Position numbers and translations under genes: made by a program
Shown here: positions 54,525-64,000 of the stretch, piece after piece
How positions within the stretch are numbered: the stretch's first letter is position 1
Layout of the letters: every line of letters starts with the position of its first letter
Notes under the pieces: model-generated
Told to the model about the DNA's origin: nothing
Seen by the model: the letters and a program-made list of their open reading frames with translations, nothing else
Databases searched by the model: none
NCBI GenBank assembly: GCA_018350325.1
Contig: JAEVLN010000005.1
Location: 4,500,393 to 4,564,392, forward strand
Reading direction: 5' to 3'
DNA: 64,000 bases
Origin: Globodera rostochiensis
Taxonomy: Eukaryota > Nematoda > Chromadorea > Rhabditida > Heteroderidae

Positions 54525-55582
54525 ATGGAAGAATTTTGGATTTTAATTTTGGTGGCATTATTTGCAACAAATTCACTGGACAAAGCCGAATCCGTAAAAT
54601 TGGAACTCAAAACATTTGATGAAATATTCGGAGAAGGCTGGTGGGACAAAGGTGAAGCCGAAGATTTGAAAACGCCGGCGCCAACAAACTTTGAACAAAA
54701 TGTCCATAATCAAATCGACCGACAGAACACCCAAATTGGACAAATTGAACCCAATTCAACTGATCAGAATCCTCCTCTCACAGAGTCTAATCACTCTGGA
54801 CAAATTGAACCCAATTCAACTGATCAGAATCCTCCTCTCACAGAGTCTGATCACTTTGATAATGCCAACGAAGAACAAAGCCAAGGAATGGAAGAAATGA
54901 CTTCAAGCGAAAATATTGCTGAAGATGAGCGAAAACGTAAAATTGTTGCCAAATTCCAAGCAATAAAAGTCGAATTTAAGCAAAAAGGAAAATATTCAAG
55001 AAAAGAATGGGTTCAAATTGAAAAGAAAATTGCTAAACATTTAATAGTAAATCGCAAAAAAATATATAAATGGAAAAAAGAATTTGGCTTAAGTCGAAAA
55101 ATGCACAACTTTGGGAAGCATGAGCAAAAAAATTTGGTAGAGAAATTTGATCAAATGAAAGCCGAGTTAAAGCGGGACGGATTCAAAAACGCTTATTCAA
55201 ATCAAATAAATAAAACTGTCGCGAAAGAATTGGGCCTCAGTTTTATGACAATTTACAGGTGGAAACAAAAATTTGGCCAAACCAGTGAGTTTTTCGAGTC
55301 CAACTTTATTATTCATATTTAATTAATTAAAATTCTTCTACAGAATCAAATAAACACTCCCACAACGAACAAGAGGAATTGATGAAACGTTATTATCAAA
55401 TTAAGGACCAAAATCCTAAAATTAAAAATGTGGGCATTGCTAAAATGTTCAAAATTAGCATAGAAACTTTGTATAAATGGAAAAAACAATTTCAACCAAA
55501 TTCTGTCGATGGACATTCTGTGGAAGAGAATGCCGCGGCAAATGTTCAGGAAATTGAAAGCTCAAATTCGGGGAGTATTTGA
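54525..55582 (+). CDS. secreted FDEIFG/triple-HTH family protein, 332 aa
   Basis: Exon 1 is 54525-55284, intron 55285-55343, exon 2 55344-55582. The leader MEEFWILILVALFATNSLDK is the same as in the five-module gene. Two 20-residue repeat units, then a linker unique to this copy (NEEQSQGMEEMTSSENIAED). Module 1 carries HLIVNRKKIYKWKKEFG, with Ile for Lys in the turn. Module 2 ends MTIYRWKQKFG and module 3 ETLYKWKKQF with a shortened spacer to NSVDG. Frames are intact. Confidence 0.8.
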
Positions 55583-55584
55583 AA

Positions 55585-56025
55585 TTCTTTGTATAAAATT
55601 CATTATGAAAACTTCAATTTCACTTGGTTCAAAGTATTGCATACTCGACTATGGCGGCCACGCAGAATCCGGAGTCTACAGCCCCCAAAAATCCTTACTT
55701 TAAAATACCTTTTCGACCTTTTGTTCAAATTGTTCAAATATTTTGGAGATTAATAAATAGTGACGGTTTCGGTCGTTGCCATCCATTCTCTGCATTTAAG
55801 CTGATGCTTAATTCAAAAAGTTTATCCATTAAATCCCTGGATTTTCCTTAAAGTGTAAGTGATTTTTTAAGGACTTTCTGTGAGCATTTATTAGTCCGTC
55901 TTGTCATTGCGCACCAGCCAAACCTTGGCCAGAAACACAAAGCTTCGGCCTGATGATGGCTCGTGGGTGCAGAATTCTCAGAAAAAGCGCCTTTTTGAAA
56001 ATTTCTTAAGAAAACAGCCATAAAA
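55585..56025. other. 3' flank, no gene seen
   Basis: The family 3'-flank block TTCATTATGAAAACTTCAAT (55599-55618) also occurs in reverse at 27313-27337. The rest is unrecognised. Confidence 0.4.
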
Positions 56026-56029
56026 ATGC

Positions 56030-56099
56030 CATATTCGGATTTGTCGAATGAATTTGTTGCGAAGAATGACACCAAAATGATAATCCAAAATTCATTCAT
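56030..56099 (-). pseudogene. isolated signal-peptide scrap of the family
   Basis: ATG at 56099 opens MNEFWIIILVSFFATNSFDKSE, then unrelated sequence follows. Related to the short gene at 44871-45152. Confidence 0.6.
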
Positions 56100-56149
56100 T
56101 TATTTGTGCAAAATAACTTCAGAATTTAGGCAAATTAACAGGAAATTAA

Positions 56150-56345
56150 ATCAATTTTATATTTAAACAGAAAAACGATATTGAAATATTTATTTTCAAA
56201 TTATTGAAAGTAATAAATGACAGTTGCTGACATCTCATAAATATTTTTCAGCTTTTGAACCGGGGCCAAATCAATATTCCTGGCATTTCGTAAATATTCA
56301 TTTATAAAAATGGCAACGATTGTGAATAGCTAAATGAAAAAAAAA
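56150..56345 (-). repeat. 5'-flank cassette relic behind the scrap
   Basis: AGTAATAAATGACAG, GGGGCCAAATCAATATTCC and AAAAATGGCAACGATTGTG blocks in minus orientation. Confidence 0.5.
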
Positions 56346-56399
56346 TGTTACATCACAAAGTCTTATATTTTTTGGAAAGTGTTTTTATTAGAGCTCGGA

Positions 56400-57020
56400 C
56401 CGGATCGGCTCGGGATTCCGTACTTTTCAAAATTCCAAAAATTCTGGTTCAGCCGCCTTTCCGGAAGGCCAAATTCTGAATTCTGGTTTAGCTGGCGTTC
56501 CGTAACACCAATTTCTGGTGCATTCTGGATTTCCAGAACATGAAATATCAAATTCTGGTTCATACTGTCTTTCCAGAAAGCCTAATTCTGGTTCAGATGG
56601 CTTCCGGAACACCAATTTCTGGTGCATTCTGGATTTGCAGAACAGCAAATAACAAATTCTGGTGCACTCTGGATTTCAGAACATGAAATATCAAATTCTG
56701 GTTCATACTGTCTTTCCGTAAAACTAATTCTGGTTCAGATGGCTTTCCGGAACAGTAAATTTTGGTGCATTCTGGATTTCAGAAGTTCACTTCCCGGGAA
56801 GCCAAATTCTGTGGCTACCGGAACGCCAAATTCTGGTGCATTCTGGATTTCCAGAACAGCAAATAACAAATTCTGATGCTGCTGGCTTCCAGAACACCAA
56901 ATTCTGCGTCCAGCTAATAACAAATTTTTGTTCACTGACATCCGGAAACCCTAATTCTGGTCCATACTGACTTTCCGGAAAGGCAAATTCTGGTCTAGCT
57001 GGCTTTCCGGAACAGGATTT
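56400..57020. repeat. degenerate tandem repeat around TTCTGG and CCGGAA
   Basis: Irregular units of about 30-70 bp such as CCAAATTCTGGTGCATTCTG and GGCTTTCCGGAACA. Open frames on both strands are by-products. Confidence 0.75.
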
Positions 57021-57024
57021 CCAG

Positions 57025-57375
57025 AATATCTTCGCCAAAATTTCAAACGCAAAAAAAAAGTTAACGACAAAAAACGAAAAATGGATTGTCCGAGCCAGCA
57101 ATTTTGTGCGATTTTTCCTGATCAGGCTTTTGCTCTGATCAAAAAATGAGCACTTACAAACTTGTTGGAAACACATTGGAGCAACACCCTGCCACCGGGT
57201 GCTAAGCGATCTGAGCAAACAGAAAATAAAATTGCGCATTCAATTTGTTACTAAAATGTGCTATAATATACGTCTCGAGTGCGGAAAAGCTTTTAACATC
57301 AAAAGATTTTAAAATTTTATATGTCAAAAAAATTTGATCATAATGCCAAATCGGGTTTTCCAAATCATAGACTCG
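57025..57375. other. no gene; end holds shared 3' flank
   Basis: 57290-57375 matches 20690-20770 (AATTTGATCATAATGCC, CCAAATCATAGACTCG). Confidence 0.5.
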
Positions 57376-57379
57376 ACAT

Positions 57380-58567
57380 TCAAATACTCCCCGAATTCAA
57401 ACTGCCAATTTCCTGAACATTTGCCGCGGCATTCTCTTCCACAGAATTTGGATGAAATTGCTGTCGTTTAAATAGCTTTTTCCATTTATACAATGTACGT
57501 ATTCCAATTTTCAACGTTTTGGCAATGTCCTTGTCTCTAATTTTAGGATTTTTGTCCTTAATTTTGTAATAACTTTTCATTAATTCCTTTTGTTCGCTGT
57601 CGGAGTATATATGTTGTGGTTCTGTTAAATAATTTTAATTAATATAAATAAATTTTGGCTCGAAATACTCACTGGTTTGGCCAAGTTCACTTTTCCAATC
57701 GTAAATTGTTGCCAAACTGAGGCCCAACTCTTTTGCGACAGTTTTATTTATTTCATTTTGATTTGAGTTTTTGAATCCGGCACGTTTTAATTCGGCTTTC
57801 TTCTGATCAAATTTCTCTATTAAATCTTTACGTTCTTCTTCTTTATATAACACTTTTCGACTTATGCCAAATTCTTTTTTCCATTTGTATATTTTTGTGC
57901 GACTGACTTTTAAATGTTTTGCAATTTTATCCTCAATTTGATTTCTTTCTTTGTAAGGAAATTTTTCTTTTTGCTTTAATTCTTCTTTTATTGCGTGAAA
58001 TTTGGCGATAATTTTGCGTTTTTCGTTTGAAGAAATTACTTTCATTTTGCTTTGTTTTACGCCATTTTTGGCATTATCAGAAAGATTAGACTCTGTGAGA
58101 GGAAGATTCTGATCAGTTGAATTGGGTTCAATTTGTCCAAGCTGATCAGACTCGGTGAGAGGAAGATTCTGATCAGTTGAATTGGGTTCAATTTGTCCAT
58201 GCTGATCAGACTCGGTGAGAGGAAGATTCTGATCAGTTGAATTGGGTTCAATTTGTCCAAGCTGATCAGACTCGGTGAGAGGAAGATTCTGATCAGTTGA
58301 ATTGGGTTCAATTTGTCCAAGCTGATCAGTTGAATTGGGTTCAATTTGGCCAATTTGGGTGTTCTGTCGGTCGATTTGGTGATGGACATTTTGTCCAAAG
58401 TTTGTTGGCGCCGGCGTTTTCAAATCTTCGGCGGCTTCATCTTTGTCCCACCAGCCTTCTCCGAATATTTCATCAAATGTTTTGAGCTCCAATTTTACGG
58501 ATTCGGCTTTGTCCAGTGCATTTGTTGCAAAGAATGCCACCAAAATTAAAATCCAAAATTCTTCCAT
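57380..58567 (-). CDS. secreted FDEIFG/triple-HTH family protein with five repeats, 378 aa
   Basis: Exon 1 is 58567-57673, intron 57672-57622, exon 2 57621-57380. The leader is MEEFWILILVAFFATNALDK, then FDEIFGEGWWDKDEA with one extra Ala. There are five GQIEPNSTDQ units, four of them in a tandem 60-bp form with NLPLTESDQ, making the longest repeat region among intact copies. Module 1 ends RTKIYKWKKEFG, module 2 ATIYDWKSELG and module 3 RTLYKWKKLF. The tail lacks the GHS residues (NSVEENAAAN). Frames are intact. Confidence 0.8.
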
Positions 58568-58690
58568 TTTCGCACAAATTTTCTTAAATAAAAATAATAA
58601 AAATCACAATTTTTTTAATATTAATAAATATGATTCAGCGGCAAATAATTTTTATGAGGGGACTTTGGAACGATACTCTTGATAGTTTTG
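58568..58690 (-). promoter_or_regulatory. alternative 5' leader shared only with the gene at 62217-63198
   Basis: About 112 bases from GTTCCAAAGTCCCCTC to AAATTTGTGCGAAAATG replace the usual GCCCAAATAAAATG leader. The same block occurs at 63199-63310. Confidence 0.6.
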
Positions 58691-58699
58691 TAGCCCTTA

Positions 58700-59325
58700 A
58701 AAAATGCTACAAAAAAGCTCCTGAACACTTTGTCTAATACTGCTTCTTTAGTTTGTTATAGCCGTTTAAACAAAAAAATGCATTTTGCACATTTACTTTT
58801 AAGTCATGATTTATATGAAATACCATTTTATAATAACAGAAGCGATATGGGTGTCTTTAATGAATTTCTTTCAAAATATTTCAAAGGATATTAAATTTTC
58901 ACAAATTTTTACAAAAATATTAATAAATATTATTTAGCTGATAAAATTGAGAATAATAAATGGCAGCCCACAACTGAAATGGGCTTTTTTATTCATATAA
59001 AATATTCGTGACATCTCGTAAATATTTTTCCTAAGCCATTTGAACCGTGGCCAAATCAATATTTACTGACATCTCATAAATATATTTTCTTAAATAATAA
59101 GCGACCAATCTTCTGATGAGAAATGCTTACAGAAAATTCTCAGAAAACATGCTACTAACATATATAGGTATGCTACTGATCCGACTTTTGTTCAAGACTT
59201 GCCGATTTTTTCACATTGCACAAACCAAATCCACCAACAGAGACCCACCCCCCTTAATACTAGTAATGTTCGAGACCTCTAATTTACCGAGGTAAATCTT
59301 TGTTTTTGACCATTAGTCCCGGTGA
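58700..59325. other. flank relic, no gene seen
   Basis: 58800-59275 repeats 21838-22280 in the same orientation. No coding copy directly follows it. Confidence 0.5.
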
Positions 59326-59329
59326 CGAT

Positions 59330-59632
59330 TTCTTATAGGAAAAATATTTACAAAATGTCAGGAATATATTGATTTGGGTAAGCGAGTTAATATGAATTAT
59401 AATGCCCATTTCATTATAGGCTGTCATTTATTACTTTCTATAATTTTTTTATAAAAGCGAAATAATATTTATTAATATTTAAAAATTTGAATTTTTTTTT
59501 TTTTTTTAATTTAAGAGAATTTTTTACACAAAAAAATTGACAAATTTTTCCATATCAAATTTTCGTTTAAATTATAAAATTAATTGGAATTTCATATAAA
59601 TCATGACTTTTCAGAAGTTTTGTCCTTATAAA
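59330..59632 (+). promoter_or_regulatory. 5' flank of the relic at 59633
   Basis: AAAATGTCAGGAATATATTG, GGCTGTCATTTATTAC and CTTTTCAGAAGTTTTGTCC blocks, parallel to 22790-23170. Confidence 0.5.
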
Positions 59633-60256
59633 ATGTGAGAATTTTTGATTTTAATTTTTGTGTCATTATTTGCAACAAATTTAATGGACAAAGCCGAATC
59701 CGTAAAATTGGAGCTCAAAACATTTGATGAAATATTCGGAGAAGGCTGGTGGGACAAAGATGAAGCCGAAGATTTGAAAAGGCCGGCGCCAACAAACTTT
59801 GGACAAAATGTCCATCACCAAATCGACCGACAGAACACCCAAATTGGACAAATTGAACCCAATTCAACTGATCAGCTTGGACAAATTGAACCCAATTCAA
59901 CTGATCAGCTTGGACAAATTGAACCCAATTCAACTGATCAGATTGGACAAATTGAACCCAATTCAACTGATCAGAATCTTCCCATCACAGAGTCTGATCA
60001 CTCTGATAATGCTAAAAATGGCGAGGAACAGAACGAAATTATTATAACGAAAAACGTAAAATTATTGACAAATTCCACGACTCTAAAAAAACCTAAAAAA
60101 AAAAACAGCAAAAATAACCAAAAAAATATATAAAAAATGAAAGAAGAATTTAAGCAAAAAGAAAAATATTCAAAAGAAGAAAGAACTAAAATTGAGAATA
60201 AAATTGCTAAACATTTAAAAGTCAGTCGCTCAAAAATATATAAATGGAAAAAAGAA
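59633..60256 (+). pseudogene. multi-HTH family copy, broken start and 3' truncated
   Basis: The start codon is followed at once by TGA (ATGTGAGAA for ATGGAAGAA), a one-base loss. FDEIFGEGWWDKD and four GQIEPNSTDQ units are otherwise clear to about 60030. The frame is then lost in an A-rich stretch. Module 1 is readable again from about 60137 to KWKKES, where a MITE interrupts. Module 2 and exon 2 are absent. Confidence 0.8.
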
Positions 60257-60260
60257 TCAA

Positions 60261-60687
60261 CGGTGAACGGAAAATCGGTCACCATGGAAAATTGGCTTCC
60301 ACGATTTTTCGAGTTTTTTGTTCTAACTTTTTTCAAAACTCTAAAAGCTTAGCTTTCTTTTGAAAAAAGCTTCCTCAGACTAAATGCAGTCAAATGGTAA
60401 TAAATTCTTGTATTCTGTAGTCTTTTAAAAATGTTGTAAGCTGAAAAGTGGTGCGCTTCCAAGAAAACTCGCGCCCCTTTGCGCTAACTTTGTTTAAACT
60501 AAGTCTAATTAGTTGCAATTAGTATCAATTAAAAGAATTCTTCGAGCCGAGTAACAAAGCAAAAGAAAGCTAAGCTCTTTAGAGTTGTGTGAAAAAAGTT
60601 AGAACGAAAACTCGAAATATCCTGTGACCAATTTTCGGTGACCAATTTTCGGTGTCTAATTTTCCGGTGACCGATTTTCCGTTCACC
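60261..60687. mobile_element. MITE with long inverted ends, truncating a family copy
   Basis: The left end GGTGAACGGAAAATCGGTC and right end GACCGATTTTCCGTTCACC are inverted. The inversion goes on through CGAGTTTT, GTTCTAACTTTTTTCA and CTTAGCTTTCTTTTG, about 110 bases per arm with some extra repeats of CGGTGACCAATTTT on the right. No clear target duplication was found. Confidence 0.75.
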
Positions 60688-60699
60688 CATAAAATGCTT

Positions 60700-61370
60700 C
60701 ATAATTCCCGACAGAATCTTTTGAATAAAATTTGTATTTTTCTGTTTCTTTGGCCTTCTGTCTGCCATGAAATGATGGCGCTTGAATTTGTGCCACAGCC
60801 CTCAAAAAGCCGAAATTTCCGCAATCCGCAATTTTAAATTTTCTTTTTTTTCTTTATTAAAAGTAAGAGTTTGAAAAATTTGAAAAAAATTAACATTATA
60901 TACTGTAAATAAAATTTTCATTTCCATTTTTTTAATAAAACTAAACTCAAGTCAAATGTACGCAATAGCAAATCTAGACAGCTTCAAATTATGGCGCAGA
61001 AACAAATGTGCAAAAAAATCAGCGTCTTTGTTAAGAAAATTGAACCAACAATTAGTTTTTTTGCGTGTATTTAATTTAGAGTAGAAGCCGGGCGGGGGGG
61101 GGGGGGGGGGTCCCCGGTCAAACCGGGGAACGGGGGATACCGGGGACGGACAACCCCCGGGGAACCCCGTTTTCGGGGATGAGCAAACCGGGGAACAGAG
61201 ATCCCCGACCAAGGATGGGCAAAATCCATTTTTAGAGGTGCATTTTTGAAAAATGCAATTTTTTGGGGACTTTTTTTTAAAAATTGAAATTTTTTCAAAT
61301 TAAATGCACCCCTAAGAAAAGGCTTTTCTTATAGCAAATATGCACTACAAAGAATTAATTTTTTGAGGCG
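60700..61370. other. no gene seen
   Basis: A G-run and CCGGGGA-rich patch (61091-61210) in AT-rich DNA. Confidence 0.4.
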
Positions 61371-61375
61371 CAGAG

Positions 61376-61403
61376 CCCGACGGTGCCGACAGGCACCGTC
61401 GGG
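61376..61403. repeat. dispersed GC-rich hairpin, perfect 12-bp stem
   Basis: CCCGACGGTGCC and GGCACCGTCGGG around GACA. Here both arms carry the changes that differ from the 26291 copy, so pairing is kept. A second, weaker copy is at 61502-61525. Confidence 0.65.
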
Positions 61404-61409
61404 AAAAAT

Positions 61410-62210
61410 TTTGGATTTTGGTTAGAAATTTCACCAAAATTTTGGCAAAATTAAGAATTTTGCTTTGAAATTTCGGAAAAATTTAGAGAGTGGAGGATGT
61501 CCGGCGGTGACGACAGGCGCCGTCGGAGAAATTTTTACAAAAAAAATTGGCAATCTTTGTTGGTCGGCGGTGGCATTTTTAATTAAAAAATATTTAAAAA
61601 TTTACTAAAATATTCTTTACTGGGGGAGCACACGCGATAAAACCAAAATAAAAATTAAAAAAAGTGCTAGCACTCAAGCGGGTCCGAACCCGGCCTGCAA
61701 CATAAGCCTTGCGGGAAGACAAACCAATAGGCCATCAATTCAAATTTTGTCCATTGGAACTGTTAAGATTTTGAGCATGTGTTTGAATGTTTTTGAGGCC
61801 AAAAGATTCCGAAAAAATTTTGGAATCGAAAAACCTTCGAATTCGGGTCTGGGGTTCGAAATTGATCGAAATTTAAGTTTTTGATGGGTTGACAAAATGT
61901 AATGGTGGCAAAACGTACGGACAATGAAACTATTTCGCCACCTCATTTTAATTTTTTCGACAATTCGAAACTTTAAAAAAGATACAACACTTACAATTAG
62001 GTTTATGAAATTGCAAATCCTAAAGTTTCTTTTAAAATGGAGTATATATTTTACCGAACTCTACAAAAAAACCACAAAAGCGAAAACATTAAATATCCAA
62101 GCCCTGAGAAAGATCAATCAAATGCTGCTATTTTTGGAAAAGTTCCAAGCGATTAGGGCCAAAAATTCTTTTAAAATTTTTGAAAAATCAAAAAACTTTT
62201 TTTTTATTCA
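61410..62210. other. no gene seen
   Basis: AT-rich, with a tRNA-like head at 61662-61735. Confidence 0.4.
61662..61735 (-). other. tRNA-like SINE head
   Basis: The minus strand has box-A-like TGGCCTATTGG, a CCGCAAGGCTT stretch, and box B GGTTCGGACCC within a pairing GCGGGT-type T-arm. Acceptor pairing is poor. Confidence 0.4.
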
Positions 62211-62216
62211 AATGCT

Positions 62217-63198
62217 TCAATTTTTCTGAACATTTGCCGCAGCATTCACTTCAACGGAATCAACAGAATTTGAATGGAATTGCTGTCGTTTGAATTTCTT
62301 TTTCCATCTACGCAAGGTGTCTCCTCCAATTTTCAACATTTTGGCAATTTCCTTATCACTAATTATAGGATTTTGGTCCTTAATTGCATAATAACGTTTC
62401 ATCAATTCCTTTTGTTCGCTGCCGGAGTGTTTATTTGGTTCTGTAAAAGAATTTTGTTAACTTAAATTAACAAATAAATTTGGACTCAAAATACTCACCG
62501 GTTTGGCCAAGTTTTCGTTTCCAATTGGAAATAGTTCCAAAACTGAGGCCCAACTCTTTTGCGACAGTTTTATCAATTTCATTGTGATAAGAGTTTTTGA
62601 ATCCGTCACGCTTTAACTCGGCTTTTCTTTGATCAAATTTCTCTAACAAATTTTTTCGAACATTTTTTTCTTTCCCAAAATTATGCATTTTTCGACTTAG
62701 GCCAAATTCTTTTTTCCATTTGTATATTTTTGAGTAATTGACTTTTAAATGTTTAGCAATTTTCTGCCCAATCTGACCCCATTCTTTATCAGAAAATTTT
62801 CCTTTTTGCTTAAATTTGTCTTTTATTGCGTGGAATTTGTCGACAATTTTACGTTTTTGCTCATCTTCGGCAATATTATGTTCAATTGGTACCGAGTGAT
62901 CAGACTCTGTGAGAGGAGGATTTTGATCAGTTGAATTGGGTTCAATTTGTCCAAGCTGATCAGTTGAATTGGGTTCAATTTGTCCAATTTGGGTGTTCTG
63001 TCGGTCGATTTTGTGATGGACATTTTGTCCAAAGTTTGTTGGCGCCGGCGTTTTCAAATCTTCGGCTTCATCTTTGTCCCACCAACCTTCTCCGAATATT
63101 TCATCAAATGTTTTGAGCTCCAATTTTACGGATTCCGCTTTGTCCAGTGCATTTGTTGCAAAGAATGCCACCAAAATTAAAATCCAAAATTCTTCCAT
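62217..63198 (-). CDS. secreted FDEIFG/triple-HTH family protein, 307 aa
   Basis: Exon 1 is 63198-62499, intron 62498-62441, exon 2 62440-62217. The leader is the same as in the gene at 57380-58567. There are two short repeat units and then a variant reading SVPIEHNIAED. Module 1 ends YSKIYKWKKEFG, with Tyr replacing the usual Arg before the helix. Module 2 ends GTISNWKRKLG and module 3 DTLRRWKKKF. The protein stops early (AAANVQKN), about 9 residues shorter at the C-terminus than most copies. Frames are intact. Confidence 0.8.
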
Positions 63199-63345
63199 TT
63201 TCACACAAATTTTCTTAAATAAAAATAATAAAAATCACAAATTTTTTAATATAATAAATATGATTCAGCGGCAAATAATTTTTATGAGGGGACTTTGGAA
63301 CGATACTCTTAAACTCCTCCATTTATTTGGGCAAAAAATCTCTGA
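63199..63345 (-). promoter_or_regulatory. double leader of the gene at 62217-63198
   Basis: The usual leader with its own ATG (63322-63320, GCCCAAATAAATGGAGGAG) lies upstream. About 112 bases, the block also at 58568-58690, separate it from the ATG in use. The first ATG opens about 35 codons and then a stop, so it would act as an upstream open frame unless spliced out. Confidence 0.55.
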
Positions 63346-63745
63346 ATTTGGGAGATTTAGGTATATGAAATTCCAAATATTTAAAACAAAAATTCGATAG
63401 AAAAATTTGTCAATTGTTTTTGTTTAAAAAACTCTAAAAAATCTTAAAAAGAATAATAATATATTCCAATTTTTTAACATTAATAAATATTATTTAGCTT
63501 TGAAATGATTGAAAGTAATAAATGCCAGCCCATAATTGAAATGGGCATTTATATAAATCATATTCTTTAATAATTATGTATCCATTCCACTCGTAATCAA
63601 TAATATTCCTGACATTTTCGTCGATATGTTTCCGAATAATCATCATTTTATAAAAAAATTGTGAGTACCAAAGAAAAAAATATTTTAAAATAATTATAAT
63701 TAATGGCCCTGGAGGAAAACGACATTTCACCACAGGGCCCCCTAA
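63346..63745 (-). promoter_or_regulatory. 5' flank of the gene at 62217-63198
   Basis: TCTCTGAATTTGGGAG leader, GCCAGCCCATAATTGAAATG block, CTGACATTTTCGTCGATATG block and the distal GGCCCTGGAGGAAAACGAC to CACCACAGGG end, all in minus orientation. Confidence 0.5.
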
Positions 63746-64000
63746 ACTTTGTAGATTTTGATTTTTGGCTTTGAAAAGTTCAAAGTTAACCATTGTGCTT
63801 TTCAAATTAAAAGTTCAAAGTCAAAAGTTAAAAGTTAAAATTTCATGTTAAGAGGGGACTGCGTATCTATTGTCACATTTAATTCAGGTTTCTAAAAGTT
63901 ACCATTAACTTTCAACTTTTACCATTAACTTTTAATAAATTTCGTTAAAAAAGAGGTCATTAATAACTATTTTAAATTTTTATAACTCGAGACTAGTTTA
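63746..64000. other. no gene seen
   Basis: Low-complexity AAAGTTCAAAGTTAAAAGTT repeats (63772-63840) and AT-rich DNA. Confidence 0.4.

Noticed and set aside
11677..63032. Recurrent overlapping frame MDKMSITKSTDRTPKLDKLNP and reverse-strand MNWVQFVQADQ frames
   Set aside because: They overlap the family exon 1 in other frames and follow its repeat number exactly. Shadows of the real frame.

Overview
This is a eukaryotic, AT-rich window with short introns (about 55 bp in the one fully measured), no operons and very high repeat content. Introns mostly open with GTGAGT and close with TTTTACAG-like ends, start codons follow conserved TTCAG sites by about 15-25 nt, and TTAGGC telomere-type hexamers occur at 38.3 kb. 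Together these suggest a nematode. The dominant gene family encodes small secreted-looking proteins that are rapidly duplicating, which would fit effectors of a plant-parasitic (cyst-type) nematode. That last step is inference; nothing here names the species.

The window is built around one gene family. About a dozen intact copies and about a dozen relics lie on both strands from base 1 to 63.2 kb. The standard product has five parts: (i) a hydrophobic signal-peptide-like N-terminus; (ii) an invariant FDEIFGEGWW motif; (iii) 1-5 tandem GQIEPNSTDQ repeats, each carrying an N-S-T sequon; (iv) two helix-turn-helix (HTH)-like modules of about 55 residues (pattern IAKHLKVSRxKIYKWKKEF) in exon 1; (v) a third module in exon 2 after a phase-1 intron. 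Variants include a three-exon gene with five modules (27.4-28.8 kb), a copy that lost module 1 in frame (47.8 kb), and a divergent intronless relative with two FDEI motifs (39.1-40.0 kb). Genes are duplicated with several hundred bases of 5' flank. That flank also survives as relics whose gene body has been deleted.

Mobile DNA is abundant. A young BEL/Pao-type LTR element (5366-11038) has 810-bp LTRs with one visible mismatch. It encodes only Gag and protease, and its leader holds a series of hairpins with the same 8-nt loop. Its unoccupied target site is preserved at 51.24 kb in a duplicated segment. A degenerate BEL/Pao reverse transcriptase-integrase relic lies at 15.5-17.0 kb. There are several MITE or foldback elements (1.3, 13.4, 13.6, 24.6, 60.3 kb), one also with an empty site in the window (53.91 kb). 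There are also tRNA-like repeats, a Tc1-like transposase scrap and several minisatellites, including 2.3 kb of a 12-bp unit inside family debris (17.3-19.6 kb).

No housekeeping gene was recognised. Remaining intergenic stretches are low-complexity or relic DNA and are listed as such. Exon boundaries are read from sequence by comparing copies; no transcript evidence was available.
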